NCBI GenBank assembly: GCA_003516705.1
Contig: DPCJ01000055.1
Location: forward strand, 1 to 8,812
Length of the DNA stretch: 8,812 bases
From: Prolixibacteraceae bacterium
Lineage (GTDB): Bacteria > Bacteroidota > Bacteroidia > Bacteroidales > Prolixibacteraceae
Reading direction: 5' to 3'
In this document: one piece after another, positions 1 to 6,023 of the stretch
Layout of the letters: the number at the start of each line of letters is the position of its first letter
Numbering within the stretch: position 1 is the first letter of the stretch
Made by a program: the position numbers and the translations under genes
Notes under the pieces: generated by a model
What the model saw: the letters and a program-made list of their open reading frames with translations, nothing else
What the model was told of the DNA's origin: nothing
The model's database searches: none

Positions 1-1139
1 GCCAGCGTTTTATTCGAATTGTACTCTTCGTATGTTGTGGCTATTTCAAAAAGCGCTTCAATATTTGTAGGGTCCAATTCATTTGCTTTTTGCAGGGCAG
101 CTATCGATTCGGGGAATTTGCGTTGCAGTCCCAGTATTTGTCCAAGATAATGGTAAAAATCAGGTAAATACGAAGGTGTTGCAGCTTCAATTGCAGCTTT
201 CATATAACCTTCCGAAAGTTCAAAATTCCTTAATTTTTTGTGGCATAATCCGAGGTAGAACAAAGGATATGGATCGTTTGGCTGCTGAATAACACAATTT
301 TCAAGTATTGTAACCGCCTGTTCTTCAGCGCTTGTAAAATACAGGCTGATTCCGTAATTCAGCATCACCGGATAAATTGAATCGCCCTTTAATGAAAAGT
401 AAATTTCATAATTGAGTCTGGCAGGTTCATATTTTTTAGTTTCGAAATAAAACTTGGCAAATTCGCCCTGCAATTCTGCATCGGCAGGAAACTGTTCAAT
501 TCCTTTCTGAAATGTTTGAATAATCAACGAATCTTCCTTTCCTTTTTCAAATAGTTTTACAAGATTGAGGTAGGTGGAATAATCACGAGGATTCACTTCC
601 AGCACATTGGAATACAGTTCAACAGCCTGTTTACGTTTACCTACACGGAAAGCACAAAAGGCCAACTGTTTATTCCAGTAAATATTAGTCGAATCTTTTG
701 CATAAACATCTGAAAAACAATTATATGCTTTTTTAAAATCCTTCAAACTGATATAATTTCTGCCGTTTTTTGCCAGCAAAGAAAGATTTTCAGACTGAAG
801 TCTCAACGTTTTCTCGAACCAATAGGCAGCATCCTGATAATTGCCTAAAATGGCATAATTTTCAGCTAATTCAGCCATGACCGCGGTATTAACCGAATCG
901 GTCTGAATTGCATTTTGAAAAGCAAGAATTGCTTCTCCATAATTTTGAAGACTATTCAATACCACTCCCTTTTTATAGTATAATTCTGCCGATGGATTTG
1001 TGCTGATTTCCTTTTCAATCAAATACAATGCCCCCGGATAATCGCGGTTCATAATCAGCATTTCAATCTCCTGCTGTGCCAAAACCGACGTATTTACAAG
1101 AAAAATCAATCCGATTGCTATAAAAATCAGTTTTCTCAT
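1..1139 (-). CDS. Secreted tetratricopeptide-repeat protein (3' end cut by window edge)
   Basis: Reading leftward from the ATG at 1137-1139, the frame stays open to the window edge, giving about 379 codons without a stop. The N-terminus MRKLIFIAIGLIFLVNTSVLA is a clear Sec signal peptide, with likely cleavage after VLA (residue 21), so the mature protein is predicted to be periplasmic or surface-associated. The rest is helical, with repeated 34-residue-like units carrying the small/aromatic pattern of TPRs, for example AELYYKKGVVLNSLQNYGEA, NYAILGNYQDAAYWFEK, NYISLKDFKKAYNCF and QLAFCAFRVGKRKQAVELY. Several units are recognisable from about residue 45 to the edge. TPR arrays mediate protein-protein contacts; no enzymatic domain is visible. 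It starts 93 bp after the M56 peptidase gene on the same strand and is probably the last gene of that regulatory operon, unless the hairpin between them terminates. Its role there is unknown. Confidence is high for the gene and TPR fold, none for a specific function. Confidence 0.88.
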   Translation of the reverse strand, partial: MRKLIFIAIGLIFLVNTSVLAQQEIEMLIMNRDYPGALYLIEKEISTNPSAELYYKKGVVLNSLQNYGEAILAFQNAIQTDSVNTAVMAELAENYAILGNYQDAAYWFEKTLRLQSENLSLLAKNGRNYISLKDFKKAYNCFSDVYAKDSTNIYWNKQLAFCAFRVGKRKQAVELYSNVLEVNPRDYSTYLNLVKLFEKGKEDSLIIQTFQKGIEQFPADAELQGEFAKFYFETKKYEPARLNYEIYFSLKGDSIYPVMLNYGISLYFTSAEEQAVTILENCVIQQPNDPYPLFYLGLCHKKLRNFELSEGYMKAAIEAATPSYLPDFYHYLGQILGLQRKFPESIAALQKANELDPTNIEALFEIATTYEEYNSNKTL

Positions 1140-1165
1140 GATATTTCGTTTATTGTCTTATGAAA

Positions 1166-1210
1166 CGAGGAAGAAGACCATGTTTTTGAAAACCTGAATC
1201 TTCTTCTTCG
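1166..1210 (-). terminator. Stem-loop between M56 peptidase and TPR genes, possible terminator or attenuator
   Basis: On the minus strand CGAAGAAGAAGA is followed, after a 21-base loop, by TCTTCTTCCTCG, a 12-bp stem with one A-C mismatch. Only a short TTT run follows the stem, so efficient intrinsic termination is doubtful. It could lower rather than abolish read-through into the TPR gene. The loop itself contains a smaller GTTTT/AAAAC pairing. Confidence 0.35.
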
Positions 1211-1232
1211 CTATTGAATTGAGGTTTTTATT

Positions 1233-2645
1233 CTATTCGAGTTTGAAGTTAATCGGCACAGTGTAACTTACGTTAACTGCCTGTCCGCGCTGTTTGCCGG
1301 GTTTCCATTTTGGCAGACTGTTTACTACGCGCAAAGCTTCAGTATCTAACGAAGGATCAACGCCACGAGCAATTGTTGCTTTTGCCACGCTACCATCCTT
1401 TGTGACCACAAAAGTTACATATACTTTCCCCTGTATTCCTTTTTCCTGGGCAACCTTCGGATAATCGATAGAATTGCCGATAAACTGGCGTAAAGCCTGT
1501 TCTCCTCCCGGAAACTCAGGCATATCTTCCACAATAAAAAATATCTCCTCTCCTTCAACGTTCACCTGGGGGGCTGGAGTTAATATTTTCATCAGTACTT
1601 TTCGCCCTGAACTATCTTTGAAAGTACCGGAATGCCCGGTTTTTGAAATAATTGAAATAAGTTCTTCAACGTCTGCAGAATCGCCGTCAAATTTTAACAT
1701 TTTACCCGCAAGGGTAACTTTTACAACGCGATCATTTACATCATTTTCAGCTACAACCGATTCTTTTTGTTCGCAGGCAAAAGCAATAATAAGCGCAGCA
1801 GCCACCAAAATTCCGATAACGGTTTTGGTTGTGGCCAATTTTGAAGATTTTATTTTCGACATCATTTTAATTCGATTTTTGATTAATGAATAATTGAAAT
1901 TGTTGGCGATAACCAATTGTCCGCCAATAAATTGATTTAAAAGCAATTGTTTGTACTCTCCCCGGCTAGCGCCTGAGTTCAGCACGGCCTGGTCGGCCAG
2001 AAATTCATGGTTTTCGCGGATTGCACGTCGCAACAACCACATAAACGGATTAAACCACTGAAAAGCGGTGAGGATTTCAAGCACAATTACATCAAACGAA
2101 TGACCCTGACGAACATGCTCGAGTTCATGTGCCAGCATCCGGCTGTAACCGGCTTCGCTCAACAGATTGCGACTTACAAAAACATAACCCAGAAACGAAA
2201 ACGGGGTAGTTTCATTATCCAGTAAAACAAGTTTGAATCCCTGCCCCTGCTCTACCCTGTTGTTATTGATTTTCAGCAGAATCTGTATCATTCGGAAGAT
2301 AAAAAGTCCCAATAAAACTGTAACTCCGGCAAGATAAATGTAAATCACCGTTTGCGCCGATAATACAGTTTTCTCAATATGTCCGGCAAATCCGTGACCG
2401 TACACGGTAATCGATTCCAGCACATTTCTGTATTGTGTAACAGTGATTTCGGAAAGCATCACCGGTTTTGGCGCAAAAACCCTGAGCCGCAACATGGGTA
2501 ATAGTACCGAAAACAGCACTGACCCCAATAAAAACAGCCGGTTGGTTCTGAAAAATGTTTCTTTCCGAAGAAAGAAAATGTAAATCAATGCTAATAACGA
2601 GAGACTTACACCCGATTCGATAATAAAATTGACCACGTTAATCAT
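1233..2645 (-). CDS. BlaR1-like M56 family membrane metallopeptidase with C-terminal TonB domain
   Basis: The 470-residue protein has predicted membrane segments near residues 5-26, 36-54, 98-123 and 272-290. Between the last two is an M56 (BlaR1/MecR1) zinc peptidase domain with the HELEH motif at 173-177 and a downstream ENHEFLAD segment (211-218) whose Glu214 is the likely third zinc ligand. After the fourth membrane segment, residues 292-470 should be periplasmic. They end in a TonB C-terminal domain (about 370-468; GKVYVTFVV, RGVDPSLD, W-K-PGK, VSYTVPINF). The penicillin-binding sensor of classical BlaR1 is absent, so the signal is probably not a beta-lactam bound by acylation. In the family, signal perception activates cytoplasmic proteolysis that leads to loss of BlaI. 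The start overlaps the end of the repressor gene by 8 bp, indicating translational coupling and joint function. The FAC sequence at 289-291 resembles a lipobox but lies in an internal membrane helix. The domain call is secure; the ligand is unknown. Confidence 0.93.
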   Translation of the reverse strand: MINVVNFIIESGVSLSLLALIYIFFLRKETFFRTNRLFLLGSVLFSVLLPMLRLRVFAPKPVMLSEITVTQYRNVLESITVYGHGFAGHIEKTVLSAQTVIYIYLAGVTVLLGLFIFRMIQILLKINNNRVEQGQGFKLVLLDNETTPFSFLGYVFVSRNLLSEAGYSRMLAHELEHVRQGHSFDVIVLEILTAFQWFNPFMWLLRRAIRENHEFLADQAVLNSGASRGEYKQLLLNQFIGGQLVIANNFNYSLIKNRIKMMSKIKSSKLATTKTVIGILVAAALIIAFACEQKESVVAENDVNDRVVKVTLAGKMLKFDGDSADVEELISIISKTGHSGTFKDSSGRKVLMKILTPAPQVNVEGEEIFFIVEDMPEFPGGEQALRQFIGNSIDYPKVAQEKGIQGKVYVTFVVTKDGSVAKATIARGVDPSLDTEALRVVNSLPKWKPGKQRGQAVNVSYTVPINFKLE

Positions 2646-3024
2646 TGCTGTAAGGTTTTTCAGTTTCCAAATCGCGCTTTACATCATCTATCAGTTCATC
2701 CAAATCGGCAACCGACATTTTATCTTCCTTTGCAAAAAATGAAACCATTTCCTGAAACGAACCGCTGAAGTAGTTGCTGATGAATGATTTCATGTAGGTT
2801 CGTGTATAGTCTTTACGCGCAATCAGCGGGAAATACTCGTGTGTTTTTCCATAGGCATTGTGCCCGATAAAACCCTTTTTCTCCAAAATCCGGATAATGG
2901 TGGAAACCGTGTTGTAGGCAGGTTTTGGGTCGGGCATCTGCTCAACAATGTCTTTCACAAATGCTTTTTCCTGCTCCCAAAGCAACTGCATAATTTGTTC
3001 CTCTGCTTTTGTAAGTTCCTTCAT
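2638..3024 (-). CDS. blaI: BlaI/MecI-family winged-helix transcriptional repressor
   Basis: I choose the ATG at 3022-3024, giving 128 residues beginning MKELTKAEEQIMQLLWEQ, the normal N-terminus of the family. The frame extends 15 codons upstream but that extension (MLIWYLCLK...) is non-family sequence and is probably leader. Residues 1-70 form the winged helix: AYNTVSTIIRILEKKGFI (36-53) is the recognition helix and start of the wing. The C-terminal helices (about 75-120) are for dimerisation. In staphylococcal MecI/BlaI the protease-sensitive site is Asn-Phe in a LNFVEKED context; here the aligned segment is VSFFAKED, so Asn is Ser95. The upstream leader is A-rich without a clear Shine-Dalgarno, as usual for Bacteroidota. 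It is co-transcribed with the M56 peptidase (8-bp overlap) and preceded by a promoter carrying matching dyad half-sites, which fits autorepression. The symbol is by family; the target need not be a beta-lactamase. Confidence 0.93.
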   Translation of the reverse strand: MKELTKAEEQIMQLLWEQEKAFVKDIVEQMPDPKPAYNTVSTIIRILEKKGFIGHNAYGKTHEYFPLIARKDYTRTYMKSFISNYFSGSFQEMVSFFAKEDKMSVADLDELIDDVKRDLETEKPYSND

Positions 3025-3066
3025 TTTTATTGACTTAAAGATTTTTAGACACAAGTACCAAATCAG

Positions 3067-3112
3067 CAAAAATTATACCTATGCATTTAGTTTTGAAACT
3101 AATTTTTTAGGC
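3067..3112 (-). promoter_or_regulatory. Promoter of blaI with overlapping dyad operator
   Basis: The perfect inverted repeat TTAGTTT-TG-AAACTAA occupies 3087-3102. Degenerate half-sites lie exactly 10 bp outside on each side: ACCTAT at 3077-3082 (4 of 6 match to AACTAA) and TTAGGC at 3107-3112 (4 of 6 match to TTAGTT). On the minus strand TAATTTTT (3075-3068, followed by G) is a near match to the Bacteroidota -7 element TAnnTTTG. TTC at 3097-3095 sits 19 nt upstream, in the position of the -33 TTG. The operator therefore covers the -33/-7 spacer, where a bound repressor would exclude polymerase. Assignment to BlaI is inference from position and from the same sites at the neighbouring gene. 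Confidence 0.65.
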
Positions 3113-3123
3113 AAAAGAAAGTT

Positions 3124-3552
3124 TTATTCCTTTTTCTCTTTTTTACTGTCGTCAAGCGCAAACAGGATTGGAATTGTGTATGATACTTTTACAGCTTTTC
3201 CTTTTTCTTTTCCCGGAGTCCAGGTTTTAAGTTCGTTTATAACACGCAGCGATTCCCGATCAAGTAACGGATCTACTCCCCTCACAATTTTTGCATCAGT
3301 AACATTGCCTTGTTCGTCAACAACAAAAGTTACATATACTTTCCCCTGAATTCCTTTTTTAGCAGCTTCTTTTGGGTACTTTATTGCAGCAGCAATATCA
3401 TTTCTTAATGAGTCTTGCCCTCCCGGATACTCAGGCATTTCTTCGGTAATAAAATAAACGCCATCTTTTGCTTTCTCATTCTGGGCTGAAATCTGCGTTT
3501 TTCCTGCCCCAATGATTACCATTACGAATAAAGACATTAGAATTGTTTTCAT
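3124..3552 (-). CDS. Small secreted TonB C-terminal domain protein
   Basis: This 142-residue protein begins MKTILMSLFVMVIIGAGKTQ and has a signal peptide, probably cleaved after about residue 23 (QISAQ/NEK). The remainder is essentially one TonB C-terminal domain (about 34-132) with GKVYVTFVVDEQGNV, RGVDPLLD, W-T-PGK and VSYTIPILF. It ends in a charged KKEKKE tail. Full-length TonB has an uncleaved N-terminal anchor that contacts ExbB/ExbD and a Pro-rich linker; both are missing, so it is unlikely to energise outer-membrane transport alone. Over roughly 100 residues it is about 60% identical, by eye, to the C-terminal domain of the M56 peptidase in the same cluster, indicating duplication. 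It ends 12 bp before the blaI operator and has its own promoter with the same operator half-sites, so it is probably controlled by the same repressor. Possible roles are signal carrier, decoy or modulator of the sensor; none is demonstrated. Confidence 0.88.
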   Translation of the reverse strand: MKTILMSLFVMVIIGAGKTQISAQNEKAKDGVYFITEEMPEYPGGQDSLRNDIAAAIKYPKEAAKKGIQGKVYVTFVVDEQGNVTDAKIVRGVDPLLDRESLRVINELKTWTPGKEKGKAVKVSYTIPILFALDDSKKEKKE

Positions 3553-3606
3553 GACTTCAATTTTTAATTGATAATTTTAATTCAACACTCTCTTGGATAT
3601 CCTTTC

Positions 3607-3651
3607 CAAAGATATAACTAAAGAATTAGTTTTCAAACTAAATTTTTAGTT
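3607..3651 (-). promoter_or_regulatory. Promoter of the TonB-domain gene with four phased operator half-sites
   Basis: Reading the plus strand, AACTAA (3616-3621), TTAGTT (3626-3631), AACTAA (3636-3641) and TTAGTT (3646-3651) are all perfect, alternate in orientation and start exactly 10 bp apart. They form overlapping dyads, including TTAGTTT-TC-AAACTAA and AACTAAA-TT-TTTAGTT. On the minus strand TTG (3636-3634), 19 nt, and TATCTTTG (3614-3607) match the Bacteroidota consensus TTG-N19/20-TAnnTTTG exactly, which places the start of transcription near 3600 and a leader of about 50 nt. The operator fills the -33/-7 spacer. The promoter call is strong; the identity of the bound protein is inferred. 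Confidence 0.75.
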
Positions 3652-3687
3652 ATTTATTAATTATTTTTTATTGTATTGAATAAGTGC

Positions 3688-3718
3688 ATTTTATATAACT
3701 AAATATTTAGTTTGTCAA
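3688..3718 (-). promoter_or_regulatory. Distal operator copy with promoter-like flanks
   Basis: AACTAAATATTTAGTT (3697-3712) is a perfect 16-bp palindrome built from the same two half-sites, again 10 bp apart. On the minus strand it is bracketed by TTGACA (3718-3713) and TATAAAAT (3695-3688), 17 nt apart. The TAT box lies at the same offset from the half-site as the -7 boxes of the two neighbouring promoters. It does not match TAnnTTTG, so promoter activity is uncertain. It could give a second, longer leader for the TonB-domain gene or act as an auxiliary operator about 50 bp upstream of the main one. Confidence 0.5.
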
Positions 3719-3740
3719 TGAAATACAACTGCTCTCCTGC

Positions 3741-3760
3741 CCCCGATTTGCAATCCGGGG
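3741..3760. repeat. GC-rich stem-loop, possible remnant of another intergenic repeat
   Basis: CCCCG-ATT, loop TGC, AAT, bulged C, CGGGG forms an 8-bp stem with one bulge in otherwise AT-rich DNA. The following 65 bases (to about 3826) hold no credible gene. I suspect a decayed repeat element, but only one copy is present here. Confidence 0.3.
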
Positions 3761-3826
3761 TTAACAGCTTTGGCATTTTTAAAGCCTAAATGTAAAACCA
3801 CAAATACAACGGTACAATAGATTACG

Positions 3827-4340
3827 GTTGCGTAGGCCGGTGTTTCAAACTACGGGCAGGTTCTGGGGGGGATTCTTAACCCGGTGTTTGCACCCTTGGC
3901 TACCAATATGTCGCTCCTATGAAGCTTAAACCCGGTACGGGTTGGATTATATAGCGCATTCATGCAACAACAAAAAACAACCCGGTACGGGTTGGATTTT
4001 TCCCTTTCCGGTTGCTGAGGCCGGTGTTTCAAACTACGGGCAGGTTCTGCAGGGGATTTTTAACCCGGGCTACCAATATGTCGCTCCTATGGAGCTAAAA
4101 CCCGGTGCGGGTTGGATTTTTCCCTTTCCGGTTGCTGAGGCCGGTATTTCAAACTACGGGCAGGTTCTGCGGGGGATTATTAACCCGGGGTTTGCACCCT
4201 GGGCTACCAATATGTCGCTCCTATGGAGCTAAAACCCGGTACGGGTTCGATTATAATAGAGCATTCATGCAACAACAAAAAACAACCCGGTACGGGTTAG
4301 ATTTTTCCCTTTCCAGTTGCTGAGGCCGGTATTTCAAACC
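3827..4340. repeat. Tandem intergenic repeat, three to four units of about 120 or 185 bp
   Basis: Units begin at GTTGCTGAGGCCGGT or a close variant, at 3827, 4011, 4131 and 4316, giving periods of 184, 120 and 185 bp. Each unit contains TTTCAAACTACGGGCAGGTT, a TTAACCCGGG segment, CTACCAATATGTC and the hairpin GCTCCTATGGAGC. The palindrome AACCCGGTACGGGTT, or a one-base variant, occurs five times (3929, 3979, 4099, 4233, 4284). The long units carry an extra segment of about 65 bp with GCATTCATGCAACAACAAAA and a second copy of that palindrome; the 120-bp unit lacks it. The last unit loses similarity after about 4340. The block is far more GC-rich than its surroundings. Open frames crossing it only translate the repeat. 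It lies between the upstream end of the TonB-domain gene and the 3' end of the C-N hydrolase gene; any function is unknown. Confidence 0.85.
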
Positions 4341-4471
4341 ACCAGCTGGCGTACCTGCAGATTTAGGGGGATTTTCACTTGTACTACCATAATACTGCCT
4401 CTTCAGAGCTAAAACCCGATAACAATGACAACAAAGACAACCCGACAACCCTTAATTTTGAACCCGTAACT
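4341..4471. other. Non-coding tail of the repeat block
   Basis: This stretch begins with a CCAGCTGG palindrome (about 4343-4350), unlike the corresponding part of the other repeat units. It continues into low-complexity sequence with several ACCCGA/AACCCG fragments (4415-4468) that look like worn copies of the AACCCG arm. No gene or convincing terminator for the adjacent C-N hydrolase gene is visible. Confidence 0.4.
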
Positions 4472-5242
4472 TTATTCTCTCAACTCCCACTCATCCCTGT
4501 CATCCAGCAATGGAAAGCTTTTTCTGAAATCGTGCAATTCTGCGTAATTCAATTCGAAAGTCTGAACAGATTCTTTTTCTCCAATGAAGCTTGTAAATCC
4601 TTTTGCATCCACCAAACCCGAATCGCCCAGGTATTTGAGCCCTGTACCATCAATTCCGGTGCGATTGACACCAATGCAATAACTCTGGTTCTCCACTGCG
4701 CGCGCTGCCAGCAACAGTTTCCATACATGATGCCGGGGGGAAGGCCAGTTGGCCATATAAATCAAAACATCGTAGTTTTCGGTGTTACGACTCCAAACCG
4801 GAAAGCGCAAATCGTAACAAATCAGCGGACAAATCCGCCAGCCTTTGTATTCCACGATCAGTTTTTCAGCACCGGAAGAATAATGCAGATGCTCCTGCCC
4901 CATCGTGTAAAGATGGCGTTTGTCGTAATATTGGATTTTACCATCAGGAAAAACAAATACAGCCCGGTTATAAATTTCCCCGTTTTCTTCAATAATCAAA
5001 CTGCCAACAACCGCTGTATTTTTTAGCGCAGCTATGTGTTTCATCCAAAATACTGTTGTTCCATCCATCGGTTCCTTCAGCTTTTCAGGGTTCATTGAAA
5101 ATCCGGTGGTAAACATTTCAGGAAGCACAAATAAATCGGTATTTTCAACTGAAAAAACGATTTCGGTGTAATTGTCAAGATTGGCTTGTTGGTTTTCCCA
5201 GATGATATCGGGTTGAATGATTGTTATTTTCAGGTTTTGCAT
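4472..5242 (-). CDS. Carbon-nitrogen hydrolase, YafV/Nit2 (omega-amidase) type
   Basis: I start at the ATG at 5240-5242 (MQNLKITIIQPDIIWEN), giving 256 residues. A TTG three codons earlier is in frame but unneeded. The nitrilase-superfamily catalytic triad is visible: Glu42 in VLPEMFTTGF, Lys108 in YDKRHLY and Cys142 in ICYDLRFP. The adjacent LIYMANWPSPR and the VGVNRTG-like IGVNRTGIDG further support the superfamily. The LPEMFTTGFSM signature and length fit the YafV branch, whose members hydrolyse alpha-keto acid amides such as 2-oxoglutaramate and 2-oxosuccinamate, a repair or salvage step after glutamine transamination and in methionine salvage. The protein is predicted to be cytoplasmic, without a signal peptide. 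It stands alone between two repeat blocks, with the first unit of the palindromic array starting 41 bp upstream, so the array occupies its promoter region. No clear TAnnTTTG box was found. The family is certain; the exact substrate is inferred. Confidence 0.92.
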   Translation of the reverse strand: MQNLKITIIQPDIIWENQQANLDNYTEIVFSVENTDLFVLPEMFTTGFSMNPEKLKEPMDGTTVFWMKHIAALKNTAVVGSLIIEENGEIYNRAVFVFPDGKIQYYDKRHLYTMGQEHLHYSSGAEKLIVEYKGWRICPLICYDLRFPVWSRNTENYDVLIYMANWPSPRHHVWKLLLAARAVENQSYCIGVNRTGIDGTGLKYLGDSGLVDAKGFTSFIGEKESVQTFELNYAELHDFRKSFPLLDDRDEWELRE

Positions 5243-5282
5243 CGTATTCAAATCAATTATTAAAACTCACATCAACTTTTTA

Positions 5283-5699
5283 CGTCACCCTGAACTCGTT
5301 TCAGAGTCTCATCAATCTACAGATACCGAAACAAGTTCGGTATGACGTTCTAACTTGTTTACGTCACCCTGAACTCGTTTCAGGGTCTCATCAATCCTTA
5401 GATGCTGAAATAAATTCAGCATGACGATCCAACTTGTTAACGTCACCCTGAACTCGCTTCAGGGTCTCATCAATCCACAGATGCTGAAATAAATTCAGCA
5501 TGACGTTCTAACTTGTTAAGTTAATTAAACGTCACCCTGAACTCGTTTCAGGGTCTTTTCAACTCAGAGATACTGAAACAAGTTCAGTATGACACTTACA
5601 CTAATAATGTTCTTATTTACGTCACCCTGAACTCGTTTCAGGGTCTTCCTATTTCATATAGCTGCTGAAACAACGCCGAAATTTCGAAACAGCATGACG
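5283..5699. repeat. Array of five composite palindromic (BIME-like) units
   Basis: Units lie at 5283-5347, 5362-5426, 5441-5505, 5530-5594 and 5620-5699, all in the same orientation. Each starts CGTCA and ends TGACG (the fourth ends TGACA) and contains two hairpins. The left is CCCTGAA-CTCGT-TTCAGGG; the right is ATGCTGAA-ACAAG-TTCAGCAT or a variant. The right half is an inverted, diverged copy of the left. The first three units are 65 bp with a 79-bp period, sharing a 14-bp spacer like TTCTAACTTGTTTA. Right stems differ between units but stay paired (ATACCGAA/TTCGGTAT, ATGCTGAA/TTCAGCAT, ATACTGAA/TTCAGTAT). The fifth unit has a longer, altered right arm containing CGAAATTTCG. The block explains the gap between the C-N hydrolase and GIY-YIG genes. 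This resembles REP/BIME elements in organisation; mobility is not shown. Confidence 0.92.
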
Positions 5700-5723
5700 T
5701 ACATCCTGGTATCTTTTGTAAAA

Positions 5724-6011
5724 CTATCTGATTTCCCAATATAAATCCTTCATTTCAGGATTAATTGATTGTATCAAATTTATTTTCCATTGCCTGTGCC
5801 AGTTTTTCAATTGCTTTTCTCTGTCGATTGCCTGATAAATATCCGGGAAATCCTCGTAATACAACAATTCGGTTAAATTATATTTACCTGTAAATTTTGA
5901 ACCAATTCCATTTTTGTGATCTGCAATTCTTGTTTTTAAATCACTGGTAACACCAATATAAAATGTTGTTCGATTCGTGTTACTCATTATATAAACATAT
6001 CCACCTTTCAT
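5724..6011 (-). CDS. Small GIY-YIG nuclease-domain protein
   Basis: The 95-residue protein is a minimal GIY-YIG domain of the COG2827/UPF0213 kind. The first motif is YVYI (residues 5-8), the second FYIGVT (17-22), followed by Arg28 and His32 in LKTRIADHK, and the presumed metal-binding Glu65 in REKQLKNW. All key positions are present, so it could be catalytically active. No DNA-binding domain is attached. GIY-YIG enzymes cut DNA through a single metal ion; the cellular role of these small stand-alone versions is not established. It lies inside the palindromic array: five units begin 24 bp beyond its stop codon and two more lie 72 bp beyond its start. A decayed half-unit is visible at 6024-6044. 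This placement suggests a link to repeat spread or maintenance, but it may be coincidental. No clear promoter is seen. Confidence 0.88.
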   Translation of the reverse strand: MKGGYVYIMSNTNRTTFYIGVTSDLKTRIADHKNGIGSKFTGKYNLTELLYYEDFPDIYQAIDREKQLKNWHRQWKINLIQSINPEMKDLYWEIR

Positions 6012-6023
6012 ATTCTTTGAAGC

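Noticed and set aside
1770..1785. Lipobox-like AFAC in the M56 peptidase (residues 288-291)
   Set aside because: It is at the end of an internal fourth membrane helix, not an N-terminal signal peptide, so lipidation is unlikely.
1474..1893. Plus-strand open frame of 139 codons
   Set aside because: It is a shadow of the M56-TonB gene on the opposite strand, rich in Ser and Phe with no domain features.
3025..3069. Upstream in-frame ATG extending the repressor by 15 residues
   Set aside because: The extension MLIWYLCLK is not family-like, and MKELTKAEE at 3024 is the conserved N-terminus.
3942..4323. Open frames on the plus strand (3942-4232 and 4105-4323)
   Set aside because: They only translate the tandem repeat, repeating blocks such as GWIFPFPVAEAG, have no protein-like leader and stop inside the repeat.
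4379..5026. Plus-strand open frame of 215 codons
   Set aside because: It is antisense to the C-N hydrolase, whose minus-strand frame has all three catalytic residues; the plus frame has no recognisable domain.
5221..5424. Plus-strand open frame of 67 codons
   Set aside because: It runs from the C-N hydrolase start region into the palindromic units and encodes the translated repeat (HPELVSGSH); this is a common false gene.
5283..5505. Regular 65-bp repeats with 14-bp spacers suggestive of a CRISPR array
   Set aside because: The repeats are too long and each holds two hairpins, the spacers are short and nearly identical to each other, and no cas gene is present. It is a palindromic repeat array.
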